Assembly: GCA_963965975.1 (NCBI GenBank)
Contig: OZ014418.1
Coordinates: forward strand, 4,476,775 to 4,540,774
DNA from: Xestospongia bergquistia
Taxonomy: Eukaryota; Porifera; Demospongiae; Haplosclerida; Petrosiidae
Reading direction: 5' to 3'
Length of the DNA stretch: 64,000 bases
Below are positions 50,310 through 62,266 of this stretch, in pieces (position 1 is the first letter of the stretch; every line of letters starts with the position of its first letter). Made by a program: the position numbers and the translations under genes. The notes beneath the pieces were generated by a model. The model saw only the letters and a list, made by a program, of their open reading frames with translations. It made no database searches and was not told the DNA's origin.

Positions 50310-52931
50310 AATTAGTTAGTCCCATAGAGTCCTTTAGAATGAGCAGTTTACTTTATAAAATTTACTAATAGTATAAACCTTCTAGTCTTTAAATTAAAGA
50401 CTTTAGAATGTTAATGCAAACCTACTTACTAAACTGTTAATAACAGCTTATTTAGTTAGTTTCATAGAGTCCTTTAGACATACCAGTTTACTTTATAAAC
50501 TTCACTCAATAGTCTAAACTTTCTAAAATATTTAATTTAAAGACTTTAGAGTGTTAATGCAAACAAACTTACTAAACTGTTAATATCAGTTTATTTAGTT
50601 AGACCCATAGAGTTCTTTAGACCAAGCTGTTTACTTTATAAACTTCACTCAATAGTCTAAACCTTCTAAACTCTTTAATTTAAAGACTTCAGATCGTTAA
50701 TGCAAACCAACTTACTAAACTGTTAATAGCAGTTTACATAGTTAGTCCCATAGAGTCCTTTAGACTGAGCAGTGTACTTTATAAAATTTACTGAATATTC
50801 TAAACTTTCTAAAGTCCTTAAATTAAAGTCTTTATAGTGTTAATGCAAACAAACTTGCTAAACTGTTAAGAGCAGTTTATTTACTTTGTTTCATAGAGTC
50901 CTTTAGACTGAGCTTTTTACTTTATAAACTTCACTCAATAATCTAGACCTTCTAAAGTCTTTAAATTAAAGACTTTAGAGTGTTAATGCAAACAAACTGA
51001 CTAAACTGTTAATAGCAGTTTATTTCTTTAGTCCCATGGAGTCCTTTAGACTGAGCAGTTTACTTTACAAACTTTACTCAATAGTCTAAACCTTCTAAAC
51101 TCTTTAAATTAAAGACTTTAGAGTGTTATCGCAAACTAACTTACTAAACCGTTAATAAGAGTTTATTTAGTTAGTCCGATACAGTCCTTTAGTCCGACCT
51201 GTTTACTTTATAAACTTCACTCAAAAGTCTAAACCTTCTAAACTCTTTAATTTAAAGACATCAGAGTGTTAACGCAAACCAACTTACTAAACTGTTAATA
51301 GCAGTTTATTTAGTTAGTCCCATAGAGTCCTTTAGAATGAGCAGTTTACTTTGTAAAAATTACTCAATAGTATAAACCTTCTAAAGTCATTAAATTAAAG
51401 ACTTTAGAGTGTTAATGCAAACGAACTTACTAAACTGTTAATAACAGTTTATTTTGTTAGTTTCATAGAGTCCTTTATACTGGAAAGTTTACTTTATAAA
51501 CTTCATTGAATAGTCTAAACCTTCTAAACTCTTTAATTTAAAGACTTTAGAGTGTTAATGCAAACCAACTTACTGAACTGTTAATAGCAATTTATTTCTT
51601 TAGTCCCATAGAGTCCTTTAGAATGACCAGTTTACATTATAAACTTTAGTCAATAGTCTAAACCTTCTAAATTCTTTAATTTAAAGACTTTAGAGTGTTA
51701 ATGCAAACGAACTTACTGAACTGTTAATAGCTGTTTATTTCTTTAGTCCCATAGAGTCCTTTACACTGAGCAGTTAACTTTATAAACTTTACTCAATAGT
51801 TTAAACCTTCTAAAGTCTTTAAATTAAAGAATTTAGAGTGTTAATGCATACGAACTTACTAAACTGTTAATAACACTTACTAAATTGTTAATAGCAGTTT
51901 ATTTAGTTAGTCCCATAGAGTCCTTTAGACCTATCAGTTTACTTTACAAACTTCACTCAATAGTCTAAACCTTCTAAACTCTTCAATTTAAAGACTTTAA
52001 AATGTTAATGCAAACCAACTTACTGAACTGTTAATAGCAGTTCATTTTTTAGTCCCATAGAGTCTCTTTAGACTGAGCAGTTTACTTTATAAACTTTTCT
52101 CAATAGTTTAAACCTTCTAAAGACTTTAAATTAAAGACTTTAGAGTGTTAATGCAAACCAACTTACTAAACTTTAATAGCAGTTTATTTAGTTAGTCCCA
52201 TAGAGTCCTTTAGACCTATCAGTTTACTTTACAAACTTCACTCAATAGTCTAATCCTTCTAAAGTCTTTAAATTAAAGACTTTAGAGGGTTAATGCAAAC
52301 CAACCTACTAAACTAGTAATAACAGTTTATTTAGTTAGTTTCATAGAGTCCTTTAGACTGACCAGTTTACTATATAAACTTCTGTCAATAGTCTAAACAT
52401 TCAAGACTCTTTAATTTAAAGACTTTAGAGTGTTAATGTAAACAAACTTACTGAACTTTTAATGGCAGTTTATTTCTCTAGTCCCATAGAGTCCTTTAGA
52501 CTGACCAGTTTACTTTATAAACTTTACTCAATAGTTTAAACCTTCTAAAGTCTTTAAATTAAAGACTTTAGAGTGTTAATGCAAACAAACTTACTAAACT
52601 GTTAATAGCAGTTTATTTCTTTAGTCCCATAGAGTCCTTTAGACTGAGCAGTTTACTTTATAAACTTTACTCAAAAGTCTAAACCTTCTAAAGTCTTTAA
52701 ATCAAAGACTTTAGAGTGTTACCGCAAACTAACTTACTAAACTGTTAATAGCAGTTTACATAGTTAGTCCCATAGAGTCCTTTAGACTGAGCAGTTTACT
52801 TCATAAAATTTACTGAATATTCTAAACTTTCTAAAGTCCTTAAATTAAAGACTTTATAGTGTTAATGCAAACCATCTTACTAAACTGTTAACAGCAGTTT
52901 ATTTACTTTGTTTCATAGAGTCCTTTAGACT

Positions 52932-53289
52932 CAGGGGTGGAGACAGGTACTTAAAAGTGGGGGGGCCAAGTGTAAATGGTTCATCCCATGAGATCACTTT
53001 GACCAATTATTAAATAATGTCATACCCTCTTAACAATTGTCACACTTTGCTTCTTTGAGAAATTAACTTTAGCATACCAAATCGTGAATGTCATTGATTC
53101 TTATACAGCTGGTTGATTGTTCGATTAATCAAATTATTTTTCACCCTGTTTGTTAGTGAGGAGTGGAATTCATCATGCATACTTCTATATCACACAGTCA
53201 AAAATCAAACAGTAAGGGGGCAGAGCCCCCCCACTTTCAAAAGTGGGGGGGCTCCAGCCCCCCCTGCCCCCCCTAGTTCTCCACCACTG
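52932..53289 (-). mobile_element. hAT-like MITE, 358 bp, copy 1
   Basis: The ends are CAGGGGTGGAGA and TCTCCACCACTG, an imperfect 12-bp terminal inverted repeat, flanked by AGACT at 52927-52931 and 53290-53294 (5-bp target duplication). It lies in the opposite orientation to the copy at 60257-61266. It equals about 318 bp of one end and 40 bp of the other, joined where both ends share CAC. It has no coding part. An internal hairpin (GAGCCCCCCCACTTT / AAAGTGGGGGGGCTC) lies near 53224-53252, and the subterminal AAAGTGGGGGGGC block occurs at both ends. Confidence 0.88.
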
Positions 53290-53954
53290 AGACTGAGCTT
53301 TTTACTTTATAAACTTCACTCAATACTCTAAACATTCTAAAGTTTTTAAATTAAAGACTTCAGAGTGTTAATGCAAACCAACTTACTAAACTGTTAATAT
53401 CAGTTTATTTAGTTAGTCCCATAGAGTCCTTTAGAATGAGCAGTTTACTTTGTAAAAATTACTCAATAGTATAAACCTTCTAAACTCTTTAAATTAAAGA
53501 CTTTAGAGTGTTAATGCAAACGAACTTACTAAACTGTTAATAACAGTTTATTTATTTAGTTTCATAGAGTCCTTTAGACTGACAAGTTTATTTTATAAAC
53601 TTCATTGAATAGTCTAAACTATCTAAACTCTTTAATTTAAAGACTTTAGAGTGTTAATGCAAACCAACTTCCTGAACTTTTAATAGCAGTTTATTTCTTT
53701 AGTCCCATAGAGTCCTTTAGAATGAGCAGTTTACTTTATAAACTTTACTCAATACTCTAAACCTTCTAAATTCTTTAATTTAAAGACTTTAGAGTGTTAA
53801 TGCAAACCAATTTACTAAACTGTTAATAGCAGTTTATTTCTTTAGTCCCATAGAGTCCTTTAGACTGAGCAGTTTACTTTATAAACTTTACTCAATAGTT
53901 TAAACCTTCTAAAGTCTTTAAATTAAAGACTTGAGAGTGTTAATGCAAACCAAC

Positions 53955-54450
53955 AGTCGAACAGGTTAAACTTGTTTGTCCAGTTACGGAAGTTATTTCA
54001 AAAGTGATCAAAGTTGTTGTGCTGATGTTTTGCTTACAGTGAACAAGAAAGTCTTTCTCTAATTTTTATGCCATTGTTTCCTATGCCCCACCCATCAATC
54101 TCAACTCAAGGGACCATTGTTTTCCAATGGTACTTATGTACACTAATCTAACAACCCTCCTTGGCCGAAAAGAGCATATAGGTGGAGTTCAGCCCCTCCC
54201 ACCTGACATATATATATATGTATATATATTTATATATCAAAAAGTGGTTTTCAAACAAAGATCAGACAGTCGCCACACCTATTATATTATTGGTTCTTGG
54301 TGGTAAATTAAATGCTGTAGATTATTTGAATTCAATGCACACTATAATCGAACATGATGATGTCCTGCCTACCCAATAAAACTCGGAACAAGGACTAAAT
54401 ATTTGTGAGTACACTGATATTGTTATGAATGTTACTTCATTGCTACTAGC
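53955..54450. mobile_element. 496-bp non-satellite insertion of unknown type
   Basis: It interrupts a reversed satellite unit between GCAAACCAAC and TTTAGACTGAGC and removes about 47 bp of that unit. It has no inverted ends and no target duplication. It contains a TA-rich run (about 54208-54237) and an open stretch at 54182-54379 with no recognisable domain. It could be a fragment of a retroelement, filler DNA from break repair, or displaced single-copy sequence. Confidence 0.6.
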
Positions 54451-57400
54451 TTTAGACTGAGCAGTTTACTTTATAAACTTTACTCAATAGTTTAAACCTT
54501 CTAAAGTCTTTAAATTAAAGACTTTAGAGTGTTAATGCAAACCAACTTACTAAACTGTTAATAGCAGTTTATTTAGTTAGTCCCATAGAGTCCTTTAGAA
54601 CTTTCAGTTTACTTTACAAACTTCACTCAATAGTCTAAACCTTCTAAAGTCTTTAAATTAAAGACTTTAGAGTGTTAATGCAAACCAACTAACTGAATTG
54701 TTAATAGCAGTTTATTTAGTTAGTCCCATAGAGTCCTTTAGACCTATCAGTTTACTTTACAAACTTCACTCAATAGTCTAAACCTTCTAAAGTTTTTAAA
54801 TTAAAGACTTTAGAGTGTTAATGCAAACCAACTTACTAAACTGTTAATAGCAGTTTAATTAGTTAGTCCCATACAGTCTTTTAGACTGAGCAGTTTATTT
54901 TATAAACTTTACTCAATAGTCTAAAACTTCTAAAGTCTTTAAATTAAAGACTTTAGAGTGTTATCGCAAACTAACTTACTAAACTGTTAATAACATTTTA
55001 TTTAGTTAGTCCCATAGAGTCCTTTAGACCGAGTTGTTTACTTTATAAACTTCACTCAAAAGTCTAAACCTTCTAAAGTCTTCAATTTAAAGACTTCAGA
55101 GTGTTAATGCAAACCAACTTACTAAACTGTTATTAGCAGTTTAATTAGTCCCATAGAGTCCTTTAGAATGAGCAGTTCACTTTATAAAAATTACTCAATA
55201 GTCTAAACCTTCTAGTCTTTAAATTAAATATTTTAGAGTGTAAATGCAAACCAACTTACTAAACTGTTAATAACAGTTTATTTAGTTAGTTTCATAGAGT
55301 CCTTTAGACTGACCAGTTTACTTTATAAACTTCACTCAATAGTCTAAACTTTCTAAACTCTTTAATTTAAAGACTTTAAAGTGTTAATGCAAACCAACTT
55401 CCTGAACTTTTAATAGCAGTTTATTTCTTTAGTCCCATAGAGTCCTTTAGAATGAGCAGTTTACTTTATAAAAAATGCTCAATAGTCTAAACCTTCTAGT
55501 CTTTAAATTAAATATTTTAGAGTGTAAATGCAAACCAACTTACTAAACTGTTAATAACAGTTGATTTAGTTAGTTTCATAGAGTCCTTTAGACTGACCAG
55601 TTTACTTTATAAACTTCACTCAATAGTCTAAACTTTCTAAACTCTTTAATTTAAAGACTTTAAAGTGTTAATGCAAACCAACTTCCTGAACTTTTAATAG
55701 CAGTTTATTTCTTTAGTTCCATAGAGTCTTTTAGATTGAGCAGTTTACTTTATGAACATTACTCAATAGTCTAAACCTTCTAAAGTCTTTAAATTAAAAA
55801 CTTTAGATTGTTAATGCAAACTAACTTACTAAACTGTTAATAGCAGTTTATTTAGTTAGTACCATAGAGTCCTTTAGACCTATCAGTTTACTTTATAAAC
55901 CTTACTCAATAGTTTAAACCTTCTAAAGTCTTTAAATTAAAGACTTCAGAGTGTTAATGCAAACCAACTTACTAAACTGTTATTAGCAGTTTAATTAGTT
56001 AGTCCCATAGAGCCCTTTAAAATGAGCAGTTTATATTATGAAATTTACTCAATAGTCTAAACCTTCTAAAGTCTTTAAATTAAATGCTTTAGAGTGTTAA
56101 TGCAAACCAACTTACTACACTGTTAACAGCAGTTTATTTACTCAGTTTCATAGAGTCCTTTAGACTAAGCATTTTACTTTATAAACTTCACTCAAAAGTC
56201 TAAACCTTCTAAAGTCTTTAAATTAAAGACTTTAGAGTGTTAATGCAAACCAACTTACAAAACTGTAAATAGCAGTTGATTTCTTTAGTCCCATAGAGTC
56301 CTTTAAACTGAGCAGTTTACATTATAAACTTTACTCAATAGTCTAAACTTTCTAAAGTCTTTAAATTAAAGACTTTAGAATGTTAATGCAAACCAACTTA
56401 CTAAACTGTTAATAGCAGTTTATTTCTTTAGTCCCATAGAGTCCTTTAGAATGAGCAGTTTACTTTATAAACTTTATTCAATAGTTTAAACCTTCTCAAG
56501 TCTTTAAATTAAAGACTTTAGAGTGTTAATGCAAACCAACTTACTAAACTGTTAATAGCAGTTTATTTAGTTAGTCCCATAGAGTCCTTTAGACTGAGCA
56601 GTTTACTTCATAAACTTTACTCTATAGTTTAAACCTTCTCAAGTCTTTAAGTTATAGACTTTAGAGTGTTAATGTAAACCAACTTACTGAACTTTTAATA
56701 GCAGCTTATATCTTTAGGCCCATAGAGTCCTTTACATTGAGCAGTTTACTTTATAAACCTTACTCAATAATCTAAAACTTCTAAAGTCTTTAAGTTAAAG
56801 ACATTAGAGGGTTAATGCAAACCAACTAACTAAAATGTTAATAACAGTTTATTTCTTTAGTCCCATAGAGTCCTTTAGACTGAGCAGTTTACTTTATAAA
56901 CTTTACTAAATAGTCTAAACATTCTAAAGTCTTTAAATTAAAGACTTTAGAGTGTTATCACAAACTAACTTACTAAACTGTTAATAATAGTTTATTTAGT
57001 TAGTCCCATAGAGTCCTTCAGAACTATCAGTTTACTTTACAAACTTCACTCAATAGTCTAAACCTTCTAAAGTCTTTAAATTAAAGACATTAGAGGGTTA
57101 ACGCAAAACAACTTACTAAAATGTTAATAGCAGTTTATTTCTTTAGTCCCATAGAGGCCTTTAGACTGAGCTGTTTACTTTATAAACTTTACTCAATACT
57201 CTAAACCTTCTAAAGTCTATAAATTAAAGACATTAGAGGGTTAATGCAAACCAATTTACTAAAATGTTAATAGGAGTTTATTTCCTTAGACCCATAGAGC
57301 CCTTTAGACTGAGCTCTTTACTTTATAAACTTCACTCAATAGTCTAAACCTTCTAAAGTCTTTAAATTAAAGACTTTAGAGTGTTAATGCAAACCAACTT

Positions 57401-60256
57401 ACTAAACTGTTAATAGCAGTTTATTTCATCAGTCCCATAGAGTCCTTTAGACTGAGCAGTTTACTTTATAAACTTTACTCAATAGACTAAACCTTCTAAG
57501 TCTTTAAATTAAAGACTTTATAGTGTTAATTCAAACGAACTTACTAAACTGTTAATAACAGTTTATTTAGTTAGTTTCATAGAGTCCTTTAGACTGACCA
57601 GTTTACTTTATAAACTTCGCTCAATAGTATAAACCTTCTAAAGTCTTTAATTTGAAGACTTTAAAGTGTTAATGCAAACGAACTTACTGAACTGTTAATA
57701 GCAATTCATTTCTTCAGTCCCATAGAGTCCTTTAGACTTAGCACTCTACCTTATAAACTATACTCAATAGACTAAACCTTCTAAAGTCTTTAAATTTAAG
57801 ACTTTAAAGTGTTAATGCAAACCAACTTACTGAACTTTTAATAGCAGTTTATTTCTTTAGTCCATAGAGTCCTTTAGACTGAGCAGTTTACTTTATAAAC
57901 TTTACTCATTAGTCTAAACCTTCTAAAGTCTTTAAATTAAAGACTTTAGAGTGTTAATGCAAACCAACTTACTAAACTGTTAATAGCAGTTAATTTTGTT
58001 AGTCACATAGACTCCTTTAGACCTATCAGTTTACTTTACAAACTTCACTCAATAGTCTAAACTTTCTAAAGTCTTTAAATTATAGACTTTAGAGGGTTAA
58101 TGCAAACCAACTTACTAAACTGTTAATAGCAGTTTATTTCGTTAGTCCCATAGAGTCCTTTAGACTGAGCAGTTTACTTTATAGACTTTACTCAATAGTC
58201 TAAACCTTTTGAAGTCTTTAAATTAAAGACTTTAGAGTGTTAATGCAAACCAACTTACTAAACTGTTAACAGCAGTTTATTTAGTTAGTTTCATAGAGCC
58301 CTTTAGACTGAGCTGTTTACTTTATAAACTTCACTCAATACTCTAAACCTTCGAAACTCTTTAATTTAAAGACTTCAGAGTTTTAATACAAACAAACTTA
58401 CTAAACTGTTAATAACAGTTTATTTAGTTAGCCCCATAGAGTCTTTTAGAATGAGCAGTTTCCTTTAAAAAACTGACTCAATAGTCTAAACCTTCTAAAG
58501 TCTTTAAATTAAAGACTTTAGAGTGTTAATGCAAACCAACTTACTAAACTGTTAATAGCAGTGAATTTAGTTAGTCCCGTAGAGTCCTTTAGACCTATCA
58601 GTTTACTTTACAAACTTCACTCAATAGTCTAAAGCTTCTAAAGTCTTTAAATTAAAGACTTTAGATAGTTAATGCAAACCAACTTACTAAACTGTTAATA
58701 GCAGTTTTTTTCTTTAGTCCCATAGAGTCCTTTAGACTGAGCAGTTTACTTTATAAACTTTACTCAATACTCTAAACCTTCTAAAGTCTTTAAATTAAAG
58801 ACTTTAGAGTGTTAATGCAAACCAACTTACTAAACTGTTAACAGCAGTTTATTTAGTTAGTTTCATGGAGCCCTTTAGACTGAGCTGTTTACATTATAAA
58901 CTTCACTCAATACTCTAAACCTTCTAAACTCTTTCATTTAAAGACTTCAGAGTTTTAATGCAAACCAACTTACTAAACTGTTAATAGCAGTTTATTTAGT
59001 TAGTCCCATAGAGTCCTTTAAACCTATCAGTTTACTTTATAAACTTTACTCAATAGTATAAACCTTCTAAAGTCTTTAAATTAAAGACTTCAGAGTGTTA
59101 ATGCAAACCAACTTACTAAACTGTTATTAGCAGTTTAATTAGTTAGTCCCATAGAGCCCTTTAGAATGAGCAGTTTATTTTATGAAATTTACTCAATAGT
59201 CTAAACCTTCTAAAGTCTTTAAATTAAAGGCTTTAGAGTGTTAATGCAAACCAACTTACTAAACTGTTTACAGCAGTTTATTTACTTAGTTTCATAGAGT
59301 CCATTAGACTGAGCTTTTTACTTTATAAACTTCACTCAATAGTCTAAACTTCTGAAGTCTTTAAATTGAAGACTTTAGAGTGTTAATGCAAACCAACTTA
59401 CTAAACTGTTAATAGCAGTTTATTTCTTTAGTCCCATAGAGTCCTTTAAACTGAGCAGTTTACTTTATAAACATTTCTCAATAGTCTAAACCTTCAAAAG
59501 TCTTTAAATTAAAGACTTTAGAGTGTTAATACAAACCATCTTACTAAACTAGTAATAACAGTTTATTTAGTTAGTTTCATAGAGTCTTTAGACTGACCAG
59601 TTTACTTTATAAACTTCACTCTATAGTCTAAACATTCAAAACTCTACAATTTAAAGACTTTAGAGTGTTAATGTAAACCAACTTACTGAACTTTTAATAG
59701 CAGTTTATTTCTTTAGTCCAATAGAGTCCTTCAGATTGAGCAATTTACATTATAAAATTTACTCAATAGTCTAAACCTTCTAAAGTCTTTAAATTAAAGA
59801 CTTTAGAGTGTTAATGCAAGTCAACTTACTAAACTGTTAATAGCTGTTTATTTCTTTAGTCCCATAGAGTCCTTTAGACTGAGCAGTTTACTTAATAAAC
59901 TTTACTCAATAGTTTAAACCTTTTAAAGTTTTTAAATTAAAGACTTTAGAGTGTTAATGCAAACCAACTTACTAAACTGTTAATAGCAGTTATTTTAGTT
60001 AGTCCCATAGAGTCCTTTAGACCTATCAGTTTACTTTAGAAACTTCACTCAATAGTCTAAACCTTTTAAAGTCTTTAAATTAAAGACTTTAGAGGGTTAA
60101 TGCAAACCAACTTACTAAACTGTTAATAGCAGTTTATTTCTTTAGTCCCATAGAGTCCTTTAGACTGAGCAGTTTACTTTATAAAATTTACTCAATAGTC
60201 TAAACCTTCTAAAGTCTTTAAATTAAAGACTTTAGAGTGTTATCACACACTAACTT

Positions 60257-61266
60257 CAGTGGTGGAGAACTAGGGGGGGCAGGGGGGGCTGGAGCCCCCC
60301 CACTTTTGAAAGTGGGGGGGCTCTGCCCCCTTACTGTTTGATTTTTGACTGTGTGATATAGAAGTATGCATGATGAATTCCACTCCTCACTAACAAACTG
60401 GGTGAAAAATAATTTGATTAATCAAACAATCAACCAGCTGTATAAGATCAATGACATTCACGATTTGGTATGCTAAAGTTAATTGCTCAAAGAAGCAAAG
60501 TGTGACAATTGTTAAGAGAGTATGACATTATTTAATAATTGGTCAAAGTGATCTCATGGGATGAACCATTTACACTATACATTATGCTATCACATGTGGT
60601 TATTAAAAGGCAGCTGGCTAAGTTAAAGAATGACTGAGAGATATAATGGCAAAAAGGCAAAGACAACAAAGTTTGCTTTCTGTCTGGTCTGGCAAGAGGA
60701 TAAGATCTGAGGGCAATGAAGACAACTATGGCTCTCCTGCATCAGCAATCCAAAACCTGAGTGGTAAACAGCAACTCGATCTTCATGGAATGAAAGCTGG
60801 TGGTTTACAGCAAAGCTTGGAGAAGTTCAACAGCTTGTTTTGCCTTCGGCTTTGCCATCTCTTATTCAGCATGGCAGAACAGCTTTCACTAACTCTCCAA
60901 AAAAAGACATAAGCCTTCTAGACGCTTTTACTGCAGTGGAAGCAGCAAAATCTTACTATAAACGAATACGATCAGATGAAGCTTTCAACAGATTTTATGA
61001 TGAGTCAACCAGTCTTGCTAAAAAACATTCCATTAATCAGCCAGTCTTACCATGATATAGAAAACATCCTTCACGATTTGAAAACGAGTGAACAACATCG
61101 ATACACAACACCGAAAGACTACCATCGCCACCAGTATTATGAAGCTTGTGACCTTTTATATGCTGAACTAGTGAATTTTTTTTAAAATAAGATTTTCATT
61201 TACATCTATCTGATTCTTCACTAAGCACTTGGCCCCCCCACTTTTCAGTACCTGTCTCCACCCCTG
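60257..61266 (+). mobile_element. hAT-like DNA transposon, internally deleted, copy 2 (1,010 bp)
   Basis: It begins CAGTGGTGGAGA and ends TCTCCACCCCTG. AACTT flanks it at 60252-60256 and 61267-61271 (5-bp target duplication). The first 318 bp match copy 1 in reverse. The interior carries a degraded transposase. Subterminal G/C runs (GGGGGGGCAGGGGGGGC, then CCCCCCC and GGGGGGG) occur near 60272-60325 and again near 61231. A 5-bp duplication is unusual for classical hAT elements (8 bp) but is known for a hAT subgroup called hAT5 in repeat catalogues; this link is from memory. Confidence 0.85.
60646..61185 (+). pseudogene. hAT transposase remnant (N- and C-terminal parts)
   Basis: The segment at 60646-60912 starts MAKRQRQQSLLSVWSGKR, like the basic N-terminus of ZMYM1-type hAT transposases. 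Another frame carries LLDAFTAVEAAKSYYKRIR..FNRFYDE to 61055, and a third carries PKDYHRHQYYEACDLLYAELVNFF to 61185. The last two match the region near the C-terminus of such transposases (RxxPxRFE..YYRxQYFEALD). The catalytic DDE centre is missing, two frame changes and a stop are present, and the protein cannot be functional. An autonomous copy would have to exist elsewhere. Confidence 0.7.
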
Positions 61267-61977
61267 AACTTACTAAACTGTTAATAATAGTTTATTTAGT
61301 TAGTCCCATAGAGTCCTTTAGACTGACAAGTTTACTTTATAAACTTCATTGAATAGTCTAAACTTTCTAAACTCTTTAATTTAAAGACTTTAGAGTGTTA
61401 ATGCAAACCAACTTCCTGAACTTTTAATAGCACTTTATTTCTTTAGTCCCATAGAGTCCTTTAGAATGAGCAGTTTACTTTATAAACTTTACTCAATAGT
61501 CTAAACCTTCTAGTCTTTAAGTTAAATATTTTAGAGTGTAAAGTCAAACCAACTTAATAAACTGTTAATAACAGTTTATTTAGTTAGTTTCATAGAGTCC
61601 TTTAGACTGACCAGTTTACTTTATAAACTTCACTCAATAGTCTAAACTTTCAAAACTCTTTAATTTAAAGACTTTAGAGTGTTATTGCAAACCAACTTCC
61701 TGAGCTTTTAATAGCAGTTTATTTCTTTAGTCCCATAGAGTCCTTTAGAGTGAGAAGTTTACTTTATAAATATTTCTCAATAGTCTAAACCTTCTAAAGT
61801 CTTTAAATTAAAAACTTTAGAGTGTTAATGCAAACCAACTTACTAAACTGTTAATAGCAGTTTATTTCTTTAGTCCCATAGAGTCCTTTAGACTGAGCAG
61901 TTTACTTTATAAACTTTACTCAATAGTCTAAACCTTCTAAAGTCTTTAAATTAAAGACTTTAGAGTCTTATCGCAAA

Positions 61978-62266
61978 CTAACTTACTAAACTGTTAATAA
62001 CATTTTATTTAGTTAGTCCCCTAGAGTCCTTTCGACCGACCTGTTTACTTCATAAACTTCACTCAATAGTCTAACCCTTCTAAACTCTTTAATTTATAGA
62101 CTTCTGAGTGTTAATGCAAACCAACTTACTAAACTGTTAATAACATTTTATTTAGTTAGTCCCCTAGAGTCCTTTCGACCGACCTGTTTACTTCATAAAC
62201 TTCACTCAATAGTCTAACCCTTCTAAACTCTTTAATTTATAGACTTCTGAGTGTTAATGCAAACCA
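61978..62266 (-). repeat. Two apparently identical adjacent satellite units
   Basis: The unusual unit with CCCCTAGAGTCCTTTCGACC and TTATAGACTTCTGAGTG occurs twice in a row (CCCC at 62018 and 62161, 143 bp apart) with no difference that I can see across the unit. It looks like the most recent single-unit duplication in the window. Confidence 0.85.

Noticed and set aside
53113..53331. 72-codon open frame rich in Pro and Ala
   Set aside because: It is produced by the GC-rich subterminal part of the hAT-like MITE and has no homologous domain.
54182..54379. 65-codon open frame inside the unknown insertion
   Set aside because: No motif, partly TA-repeat; it cannot be separated from chance.
60257..61266. 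piggyBac or Tc1/mariner assignment for the DNA transposon
   Set aside because: Target duplications are 5 bp and neither TTAA nor TA, and the protein remnants fit a hAT transposase.
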